From positions 1 through 17,645 of the forward strand of contig JAISDL010000031.1 in assembly GCA_031264825.1 (NCBI GenBank): 17,645 nucleotides of DNA, read 5' to 3'. Both the position numbers and the translations under genes were made by a program. This document shows, in pieces, positions 1 to 5,338 of the stretch. This DNA is from Accumulibacter sp. GTDB taxonomy: Bacteria > Pseudomonadota > Gammaproteobacteria > Burkholderiales > Rhodocyclaceae. The first letter of the stretch is position 1; the number at the start of each line of letters is the position of its first letter. A model generated the notes under the pieces. It was not told the DNA's origin. It made no database searches and saw only the letters and a program-made list of their open reading frames with translations.

Positions 1-1327
1 AGCAACCGACCGAGCCGACGAGCGACATGGCGAGCCCCCAGACCAGCAGGTTGCGGAACAGCTTCGCCTTGTCTTCGTGGTCACCCGCGCACGCGATGCA
101 AAGAGCACCGAGAGTCGAGAGCGGCGAGGTGTCGACCAAGTGAGCGCCGACGTTGATCGAGGAGATGATCGCAACCGCATCGCCGCCGCCGAGTTCTTTG
201 ATCAGACCCGGAACCATCGGCAGGAACATCGGCATGACGACGCCGGACGAGCTCGAGTACGCCGAGATGACGCCTGTAATGAGCGCGAGGGTGCCGTTGA
301 CCGTCGTCGGGTTGGAGATCTTGCTGATGATCTTGACGAGGACGTTCAGACCGCCGGCCTTGTCCATGACTTCGATCAGAACGGTAACGCCGCAGACCAT
401 CATGATGACGCCCCAGGGCATGACCTTGATCGCAGCCTTGCTGTCACCGGAACCGGTGAGCATCAGGACGATCGAGAGGATGAACGAAATCGTACCGACG
501 TTCGTCAGCAGGTTCTTGAGCCACAGGTTGGCGTTGAACCACGGACGCATGAACGGCAGACCCGGAACGACGATCAGAACGATCAGCAACGCGACCATCG
601 ACAGCGTCAGGACTTGAGCGCTGTTGAACGGTTCGGGTTTCGGTGCGAATTCATCGAGGTCGAGCGTGGCGGATTTTTGTTGCGTAACCCAGGCCCAACC
701 ACCCAAGACGAGGAAGCCGCCGACGTTGACGAAGGCTTGCGCAACTTCGGAGTTGAAGTGGATCTTCCACGCCAGACCGTTCAGCGATTCAGCGGCGATA
801 CCGATTTCCGGAGCGATCCGGGCGATGATGCCGTTGGAGATGATCCCGGTCGGAGCGAACGGCGAGAATGCCGCGCCGTTTGCCGCGCCGACGACGATCA
901 GCGTCATCAGGAAGGCCGACATCTTGATGCGCCCCGCGATCGCCATGGCAACCGGCGCCATCAGAGCGGTACCCGCGATATTGCCCGGGCCGATCGTCGT
1001 GACGAAGGTCGTCAGAACCCACAGGATCAGCGGCATGTACGCCACGTTACCCCCGCAGGCGCGGATCGAGTACGTCGTCAGTTTTTCCATCGTCCCGTTC
1101 GTTTGAGCCATGCCGAACAAAAACGTCACGCCGACAAGGATCATGAACAGGGGAACCGGAAAATAGCGCATGACTGCGGCGCCGGTCGTCTTGCCCCAGA
1201 GACCGCCGACAAGAATGGCAAGGCCGATCGCCAGGAAGCCTACGTGGAGATCCTCGTTGACGCAACTGATGACGACGACGATCACCAAGGCGATGATTGA
1301 CATAAGTGCTACGGTTGATATTTCCAC
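1..1327 (-). CDS. MatC-family dicarboxylate carrier (3' end beyond window)
   Basis: I translated this frame by hand; 442 codons are in the window with no stop. The product is an inner-membrane secondary transporter made almost entirely of hydrophobic helices. It opens with a helix near residues 5-20, then VNEDLHVGFLAIGLAILVGG. Next come PVPLFMILVGVTFLFGMAQT and a conserved GAANGAAFSPFAPTGIISN segment, as in the MatC N-terminal domain (Rhizobium malonate/dicarboxylate carrier, ion-transporter superfamily). A second half repeats the pattern, with AYSSSSGVVMPMFLPMVPG and NVGAHLVDTSPLSTLGAL near residues 370-420. The family is about 430-450 residues, so only a few should be missing. The GTG at 1327 is chosen because GGGGAGG sits 5 bases upstream; an in-frame ATG at 1303 is the alternative. 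The nearby GntR regulator and CoA-transferase suggest uptake of a dicarboxylate that is then activated to a CoA thioester. The substrate (malonate, malate, succinate or another) cannot be read from sequence. Confidence 0.85.
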   Translation of the reverse strand, partial: MEISTVALMSIIALVIVVVISCVNEDLHVGFLAIGLAILVGGLWGKTTGAAVMRYFPVPLFMILVGVTFLFGMAQTNGTMEKLTTYSIRACGGNVAYMPLILWVLTTFVTTIGPGNIAGTALMAPVAMAIAGRIKMSAFLMTLIVVGAANGAAFSPFAPTGIISNGIIARIAPEIGIAAESLNGLAWKIHFNSEVAQAFVNVGGFLVLGGWAWVTQQKSATLDLDEFAPKPEPFNSAQVLTLSMVALLIVLIVVPGLPFMRPWFNANLWLKNLLTNVGTISFILSIVLMLTGSGDSKAAIKVMPWGVIMMVCGVTVLIEVMDKAGGLNVLVKIISKISNPTTVNGTLALITGVISAYSSSSGVVMPMFLPMVPGLIKELGGGDAVAIISSINVGAHLVDTSPLSTLGALCIACAGDHEDKAKLFRNLLVWGLAMSLVGSVGC

Positions 1328-1332
1328 ATGTA

Positions 1333-1339
1333 CCTCCCC
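1333..1339 (-). promoter_or_regulatory. Ribosome binding site of the MatC-family carrier
   Basis: GGGGAGG on the minus strand lies 5 bases before GTG at 1327. It also lies 3 bases before an ATG at 1329, but that frame stops after six codons. This spacing decides the GTG start. Confidence 0.65.
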
Positions 1340-1409
1340 ACTAAAAATTAACTTACTAAAGAGAACCCTCGTTGAAAACCCTTAGTTCCACCCCCGTGCG
1401 GTAACTATT

Positions 1410-1523
1410 CTACGCCGAACAGGGAAATCGAAGTAAGGGTGTTTCAGAATACGAAACTGCGAACAGCGATGCCACCAGATGCCCTTTGAAGTAAAGCTGA
1501 GTAAGGGCTGGGTTTTTTGTCAT
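1410..1523 (-). CDS. Possible 37-residue leader peptide or gene remnant upstream of the MatC-family carrier
   Basis: ATG at 1523 follows AAGGAGGTG at 1535-1527, a nearly full complement of the 16S rRNA tail and the strongest Shine-Dalgarno noticed in the window. The frame reads MTKNPALTQLYFKGHLVASL and then 17 more residues to a TAG at 1412-1410. It ends 82 bases before the carrier start on the same strand. Codons are not G/C-rich in third position, unlike the neighbouring genes. It could therefore be a regulatory leader peptide or the surviving 5' end of a deleted gene. I recognise no family. Confidence 0.35.
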   Translation of the reverse strand: MTKNPALTQLYFKGHLVASLFAVSYSETPLLRFPCSA

Positions 1524-1573
1524 CCACACCTCCTTTCGCCGAAAACTCGCGCCGTGTCTTTTCAAACGGAGCA

Positions 1574-1602
1574 AGAGTAGCCTATTACGAAGAAAAAGCC
1601 AA
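1574..1602 (-). promoter_or_regulatory. Candidate sigma70 promoter for the leader ORF and MatC-family carrier
   Basis: Minus strand: TTGGCT (1602-1597), a 17-bp spacer and TACTCT (1579-1574). The -35 is fair and the -10 is weak. It is placed correctly for a transcript covering the small ORF and the carrier. The rest of the roughly 480-bp gap between the carrier start and the GntR stop is AT-richer and shows no further gene. Confidence 0.3.
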
Positions 1603-1803
1603 CATGGACACTCTTTTTACCTCTTTTTATTCGAGACCGAATCCGGGGTCGTGACGAGCTTCGCGGCCCCTTCACGATGAACTCCCTTTTTCCCTCCATC
1701 GCCTTCGCGACCCTCCACCGAAGCCGTGAATGCGTTTACTCAACCAGTGGCGCATTTTAACTTACTTTTTCGAAGGCGTTCAATATCGTAAACTCTTCCG
1801 TAG

Positions 1804-2490
1804 TCAAGCCCGTGGATTCACAGGCGCGCCAAGATTCGTGATCGACGCGACGAGGTCGGAAAACAATTCGCCCTGGACGATGACGTGCTTGTGGATGCGC
1901 TGCGCCGCAAGCCCGGAGTCGCCCGCGAGAATCGCTTCGACGACCTCGGCGTGCTCGTTGTGCGAAGTCGCCATCCGGCCGCGAATCCTGAGTTGCAGCC
2001 TGCGATAGACGCCGAGGCTGCGGAAAATCCGCGCGGTTCTCTCCACGAGAAAACCGTTGTGGCTCGCGCGATAGATCGTCTGGTGAAAACGCTCGTTCGC
2101 GTGATAGTACGCGTCGATGTCGTTGCTCGCATAGACCCTGCCGCATTCGCTTTGCGCTTCCCGCAGGCTTTTCATGTCTTCATCGTCGTGCCGGCGCGCG
2201 GCGAGGCGCGCGCAGACGGCTTCGAGTTCGGCCATGACCTCGAACATCTCGTAAAGCCTCTGCGGGGAGGCCTGCGTGACGATCGCGCCGCGCCTCGGGC
2301 GAAGGCTGATCAGGCCGTGGAAGGCGAGCTGGTTCAAGGCTTCGCGGACGGGTGTGCGCGAGACCGAAAGCTCTTCCGCCAGCTCGGTTTCGTCGAGACG
2401 CATCCCGGGCAGGTAACGCCCGAAAACGATGCGGTCTTCGAGCGTTTCCGCGATTTTTTCCGAAATCCGCGAATACGTTGCTTCCTTCAC
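1804..2490 (-). CDS. GntR family transcriptional regulator, FCD subfamily
   Basis: A 228-residue DNA-binding regulator. Residues about 8-72 form the winged helix-turn-helix, with the typical GntR run LAEELSVSRTPVREALNQLA followed by the wing HGLISLRPRRGAIV. Residues about 78-215 form a helical FCD ligand domain. Its likely metal/ligand histidines are H136 (in ANERFH), H180 (in HNEHAEVV) and H202 (in HKHV). FCD regulators usually sense small carboxylates and repress adjacent genes. The start is GTG at 2490 with a GGAG about 10 bases upstream; no better start is seen. The gene lies between the MatC-family carrier (same strand) and the divergent CoA-transferase, so it probably controls one or both. 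A perfect TTGTATACAA palindrome in the shared upstream region is the likely operator. The effector is not identifiable. Confidence 0.9.
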   Translation of the reverse strand: MKEATYSRISEKIAETLEDRIVFGRYLPGMRLDETELAEELSVSRTPVREALNQLAFHGLISLRPRRGAIVTQASPQRLYEMFEVMAELEAVCARLAARRHDDEDMKSLREAQSECGRVYASNDIDAYYHANERFHQTIYRASHNGFLVERTARIFRSLGVYRRLQLRIRGRMATSHNEHAEVVEAILAGDSGLAAQRIHKHVIVQGELFSDLVASITNLGAPVNPRA

Positions 2491-2679
2491 TGTCCGCCCA
2501 CTCCTGGTTGAAGCCTTGCCTTCGGAAGACGCCCCGCCGTTTCGGAAGAAAATCCCTTCTCGAAACGCCCTCTCATGCGTCGCGACCCCGCTTGCGGGCG
2601 CCGGAGAGGCCTTAAACGCCGGGGTTCAGGTATCGTTTGCACACGCCAAATGTCTTGCCCGCGCCCGCGACATGTAATA

Positions 2680-2689
2680 TTGTATACAA
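2680..2689. promoter_or_regulatory. Candidate GntR operator (TTGTATACAA)
   Basis: A perfect 10-bp palindrome in the 334-bp divergent region between the GntR gene and the CoA-transferase. TTGTATACAA resembles half-sites known for FCD-type GntR regulators. It is adjacent to TAATAT (2675-2680), a possible -10 for the plus-strand gene. I see no clear -35 at correct spacing. The rest of this gap has only a GGGAAG/CTTCCC hairpin near 2750-2770 with no T-tract, and nothing coding. Confidence 0.5.
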
Positions 2690-2824
2690 GGTCGGCTTCC
2701 CCGAATACATCCCGCGCAAAAACCCGTGGTTTCGGCGCTCAAAACGTCGTGGGAAGGCGCTCGCTTCCCATAGATTTCAAATGGAATCCCCCATACCAGC
2801 AAGATTAAAATCAAAGGAGACGTC

Positions 2825-4006
2825 ATGAAAACACTCGAAGGAATCACGGTACTGGATTTGAGCCGCGTATTGGCGGGACCCTACTGCGGCATGATGCTCG
2901 CGGACAACGGCGCGAACGTCGTCAAGGTCGAACCGCCGATCGTCGGCGACGATTCACGCGCTTTCGGGCCTTTTGTCGGCAAGGAAAGCGCCTACTTCAT
3001 GAGCCTGAACCGCAGCAAGCGTTCGATCACGCTGAATTTCAAGCGCCAGGAAGAAATCGACGTCTTCCGTGAATTGGTCAAGAAAGCCGACGTCGTGCTC
3101 GAAAACTATCGCCCGGGAACGATGGAAAAATTCGGCCTCGGCTACGACGAACTCAAGAAAATCAAACCCGACCTGATCTACGCGGCGTGCTCGGGCTTCG
3201 GCCACAGCGGGCCGTACATGCTCAAGCCCGCGTACGACATCATCGTCCAGGCGATGGGCGGCGTGATGAGCGTCACGGGGCCGGAAGGCGGCGAACCGAC
3301 GCGGATCGGCGCGTCTCTCGGCGACATCATCGCGGGAATATTCACCGCGTGGGGCGTCATGCTCGCGCTCTACCACCGTGCCAAGACCGGCGAAGGCCAG
3401 AAGGTCGACGTCGGAATGCTCGATTGTCAGGTCGCCGTCCTCGAAAACGCGATCGCGCGCTACGTCACGTCGGGCACCGTCCCCGGCCCGCTCGGAAACC
3501 GCCACCCCTCGATCACGCCTTTCTCCGCCTTTACAGCCAAGGACGGCCACATCATCGTCGGCGCGGGCAACGACCGGCTCTGGCAAAGGCTGTGCAAGGA
3601 AATGAACTGTACGGAACTCGTAGACGACGAACGCTTCAACTCCAACGGAAACCGGACGAACAACGCCAAGGAACTCGCGAACATCCTGAACAAGATCTTC
3701 ATCACCAAGACGATCGCCGAATGGATGGAACTGCTCGAAGCCGCGGGGCTCCCGTGCGCGCCGATCAACACGGTCGACAAGATCGTCAACGACCCGCAGG
3801 TCAAGGCGAGAGACATGATCGTCGAGGTCGAGCACCCGGTCGCCGGTCGCCTCAAGATGCCGGGCGTCCCTGTCAAACTTTCCCTCACGCCGGGCGCGGT
3901 CGATGGCCCCGCGCCTCTGCTCGGAGAGCACACCGCCGAAATCCTCAAGGAATTCCTGGGCTGGGACGAGCAGAAAACCGCGGCTTTCTTCGACGTGAAG
4001 AGCTGA
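2825..4006 (+). CDS. Class III (CaiB/BaiF, family III) CoA-transferase
   Basis: A 393-residue cytosolic enzyme that moves CoA from an acyl-CoA donor to a carboxylate acceptor. Family III hallmarks are present: N-terminal VLDLSRVLAGPYCGMMLADN (10-28), VVKVEPP, the NRSKRSITLN segment (62-71), ENYRPGTMEKFGLGYDEL and SGFGHSGPY. The catalytic aspartate is D167 in GASLGDIIAG, aligned to Asp169 of formyl-CoA transferase. The TGEGQKVDVGMLD segment follows, and the C-terminal LLGEHTAEIL motif is intact. Length is normal. The start is fixed by AAAGGAG 5 bases before the ATG. It is divergent from the GntR regulator and followed by a strong terminator, so it is probably monocistronic. With a MatC-type carrier nearby, a dicarboxylate acceptor such as malonate, malate, mesaconate, itaconate or oxalate is plausible. 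Substrate cannot be assigned from sequence in this superfamily. Confidence 0.93.
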   Translation: MKTLEGITVLDLSRVLAGPYCGMMLADNGANVVKVEPPIVGDDSRAFGPFVGKESAYFMSLNRSKRSITLNFKRQEEIDVFRELVKKADVVLENYRPGTMEKFGLGYDELKKIKPDLIYAACSGFGHSGPYMLKPAYDIIVQAMGGVMSVTGPEGGEPTRIGASLGDIIAGIFTAWGVMLALYHRAKTGEGQKVDVGMLDCQVAVLENAIARYVTSGTVPGPLGNRHPSITPFSAFTAKDGHIIVGAGNDRLWQRLCKEMNCTELVDDERFNSNGNRTNNAKELANILNKIFITKTIAEWMELLEAAGLPCAPINTVDKIVNDPQVKARDMIVEVEHPVAGRLKMPGVPVKLSLTPGAVDGPAPLLGEHTAEILKEFLGWDEQKTAAFFDVKS

Positions 4007-4027
4007 TGCGTTGATGCGCTGATGCGT
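4004..4027 (+). repeat. Three tandem 8-bp units at the CoA-transferase stop codon
   Basis: TGATGCGT, TGATGCGC and TGATGCGT run head to tail, the first supplying the TGA stop. This looks like slippage in untranslated sequence. Confidence 0.6.
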
Positions 4028-4064
4028 TCATGGACGATCGGATTCACGAATCGTCCACAACCGG

Positions 4065-4098
4065 GCGAGGGCGCGGCAAACGGCGCCCTCGCTTTTTT
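4065..4098 (+). terminator. Rho-independent terminator of the CoA-transferase gene
   Basis: A perfect 10-bp GC-rich stem, GCGAGGGCGC (4065-4074) with GCGCCCTCGC (4083-4092), has an 8-base loop and is followed at once by six T. A weaker hairpin, TGGACGAT/ATCGTCCA (4031-4057), lies just upstream. Confidence 0.9.
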
Positions 4099-4177
4099 CC
4101 GGATCGCCTGCGATCGATTTCGTCTTGCGCGGAGGACTTTTGCGCGCCGTGCCGCTACGGCGGAATACCTCCCTTTA

Positions 4178-4277
4178 TTCCTTTTCCAGTTCATTCCTAC
4201 CGAGAAGACAGCCGCTTCACAGTACAAGTAGTACGGCAAGGCGAGTCGACAAAGGGTGGGACGGACTGGAAATGGAA
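4178..4277. mobile_element. MITE-like element, copy 1 (100 bp)
   Basis: The ends are imperfect inverted repeats of about 25 bp (roughly 19 of 25 match), running inward from TTCCTTTTCCAG on the left and TTCCATTTCCAG on the right read in reverse. TTA is present on both outer flanks (4175-4177 and 4278-4280), as a short target duplication would leave. No ORF of its own. Bases 4230-4256 are identical in reverse complement to 11955-11981 after rpiA. The right-hand TTA is the stop codon (TAA, minus strand) of the DUF3567 gene. Confidence 0.6.
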
Positions 4278-4511
4278 TTAGTGGAAGGCGATCGGCTTGG
4301 CCGCGCCCACACAGTATTCGTCGAGCAGCGAATCGACCGATTCTTCGGTGCGGTCGTCGTCGGAAAGCCCGTTGATCGCTTCTTGCAGACTCATCGCTAC
4401 GGAACCCTGGAGAAAGAGGGCGCGGCGGCTTGTTTTATCGACAAGCTCGAACGCACGCACGACCGGAAAGGCGAGAATGGCGTATTGGCTGCTGTTATAG
4501 ACGATATTCAT
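4278..4511 (-). CDS. DUF3567 family protein
   Basis: A 77-residue acidic protein of unknown function. It opens with MNIVYNSSQYAILAFP and has ELVDKTSRRALFLQGSVAM in the middle and a C-terminal stretch ending AKPIAFH. This matches the DUF3567 pattern (MxMIYNS...YCVVEF, YEIVDKxxRREIFI, terminal H) that I know from Burkholderiales and other Betaproteobacteria. It lacks several residues between the first strand and ELVDK compared with the usual form of about 85 residues. The ATG at 4511 is chosen over upstream in-frame codons because AAAGGAG precedes it by 6-7 bases and the family begins there. A plausible promoter lies about 65 bases upstream. The stop codon coincides with the flank of a MITE-like element. 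Confidence 0.82.
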   Translation of the reverse strand: MNIVYNSSQYAILAFPVVRAFELVDKTSRRALFLQGSVAMSLQEAINGLSDDDRTEESVDSLLDEYCVGAAKPIAFH

Positions 4512-4577
4512 GGCATTCTCCTTTGTGACGGATGATGAAGCGCGCCGCGATTTTCTTCCGTATCTCCTTGGACAATG

Positions 4578-4607
4578 AATAAATGAGGACGTTCCGCGGT
4601 TTTTCAA
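4578..4607 (-). promoter_or_regulatory. Candidate sigma70 promoter of the DUF3567 gene
   Basis: Minus strand: TTGAAA (4607-4602, 5 of 6 consensus), an 18-bp spacer and TTTATT (4583-4578, 4 of 6). This gives a leader of about 60 nt before the ATG at 4511. Confidence 0.45.
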
Positions 4608-4634
4608 GCTTTTGAATCATGCGCCCGCGGAATC

Positions 4635-4667
4635 GTTGGGGTTCGCTGCGCTCACCACCAACCCATA
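4635..4667 (-). repeat. Palindromic intergenic repeat, copy C
   Basis: Read on the minus strand this contains GGTTGG-T-GGTGAG followed by CGCAGCGAACCCCAAC. It is the same unit as copies A (16586-16619) and B (16674-16707), apart from one inserted T and a diverged outer end. GTTGGGG and CCCCAAC arms let it fold as a hairpin. Spurious translation gives GGERSEPQR, a peptide typical of false ORFs over such repeats. Confidence 0.7.
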
Positions 4668-4676
4668 CCGCCGATT

Positions 4677-4742
4677 GGGCACGGCACGCCGTGCCCCTAC
4701 AAAGACTTTCGCGTCTTTCGCGTTTTTCGCGGTTGAAATCGG
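4677..4742. repeat. Composite palindromic repeat next to copy C
   Basis: GGGCACGGC (4677-4685) and GCCGTGCCC (4688-4696) form a perfect inverted repeat. A pyrimidine-rich stretch with three near-copies of TTTCGCG (about 4707-4731) follows. Both resemble common interspersed non-coding repeats rather than coding sequence. Confidence 0.5.
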
Positions 4743-4824
4743 TTTTCAGAAGATTTCCCGATATCAAGCTGATCGTCCGTTTACAAAACAAAGGCCGACA
4801 TCGCTTGTGGCGTGCCGGCCCAAG

Positions 4825-4854
4825 GAGCGGCTCAAAGCCGCTTCGTGATTTTTT
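4825..4854 (+). terminator. Terminator-like hairpin without an upstream gene
   Basis: GAGCGGCT (4825-4832), a 3-base loop and AGCCGCTT (4836-4843) are followed by GTGA and six T. No plus-strand gene precedes it closely, so it may end a small RNA starting in 4700-4820, or be another repeat. Confidence 0.4.
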
Positions 4855-5051
4855 ATCGTGAAAAGACGCTTATATCTCCCCAACCCTCGCGCTTTCCTTT
4901 CCAGAATGCCCGCGCGGCTTCGCGGCGCGGACGATTCATAAGCGGAACGAGATTCCCGGCGTTATCCAACGAACACTGCCCGGGAAGTCCGCCGTTGGAC
5001 GAATCCTCGAATCTTACACGCAAATTTTTCGCAAGTCCAATCAAAGTCCAG

Positions 5052-5108
5052 TCCAATATGAGATGAGTCTGAAGAGAGAGCCTGATTCCAATGTGAGGGG
5101 AGTCTGAA
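5052..5108. repeat. Two 22-bp direct repeats, 35-bp period
   Basis: Units at 5052-5073 and 5087-5108 match at 19 of 22 positions. Both start TCCAAT and end AGTCTGAA, separated by 13 bases. They lie 230-290 bp upstream of the fumarase start. The 35-bp spacing is not a whole number of helical turns at 10.5 bp (about 3.3). Confidence 0.55.
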
Positions 5109-5139
5109 AGATGTGTTGGAAGGCGGACGCCTCCGAATT

Positions 5140-5169
5140 TTGGGCAGACCTTCGCGCTTGAGATAGAAT
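5140..5169 (+). promoter_or_regulatory. Weak candidate promoter of the fumarase gene
   Basis: TTGGGC (5140-5145), an 18-bp spacer and TAGAAT (5164-5169, 5 of 6). It would leave a leader of about 160 nt holding two hairpins: CCCCC/GGGGG at 5253-5265 and CGATGAA/TTCATCG at 5291-5308. I recognise no known riboswitch there. Confidence 0.3.
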
Positions 5170-5338
5170 CAGCGTGTATTTCGTTTCACAATCCACGTCC
5201 GGTTGCGCCGAACGACCGCGCAAAAGGGAAGAATGCTCCCGCGCATGATTGTCCCCCGAAGGGGGAGGTTTCCAACCGGAAGAAAGTTTACGATGAAGCT
5301 TTTCATCGCCGAAACTTATCATAGAGAGAACAATATAA

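Larger units (their letters stand above)
4853..5185 (-). other. Gene-free interval with an open but unassigned frame
   Basis: Between the DUF3567 promoter and the fumarase gene no gene is recognised. One minus-strand frame is open for about 110 codons, ending at TAA 4855-4853, with no ATG before an internal methionine; a TTG at 5056 gives 67 residues. The last 55 residues (through LVPLMNRPRREAARAFWKGK) have coding-like composition. The upstream half runs through a direct repeat (5052-5108). This could be a decayed 3' gene fragment. I recognise no family. Confidence 0.25.

Noticed and set aside
77..1300. 407-codon plus-strand ORF over the MatC-family gene
   Set aside because: It is the antisense shadow of the carrier. 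It is highly charged (Asp/Arg/His-rich) with no domain, while the minus strand gives a clear membrane protein.
4495..4791. 98-codon minus-strand ORF upstream of DUF3567
   Set aside because: Much of it translates repeats (GGERSEPQR, RGTACRAQS); the real start of the gene in this area is the ATG at 4511 in another frame.
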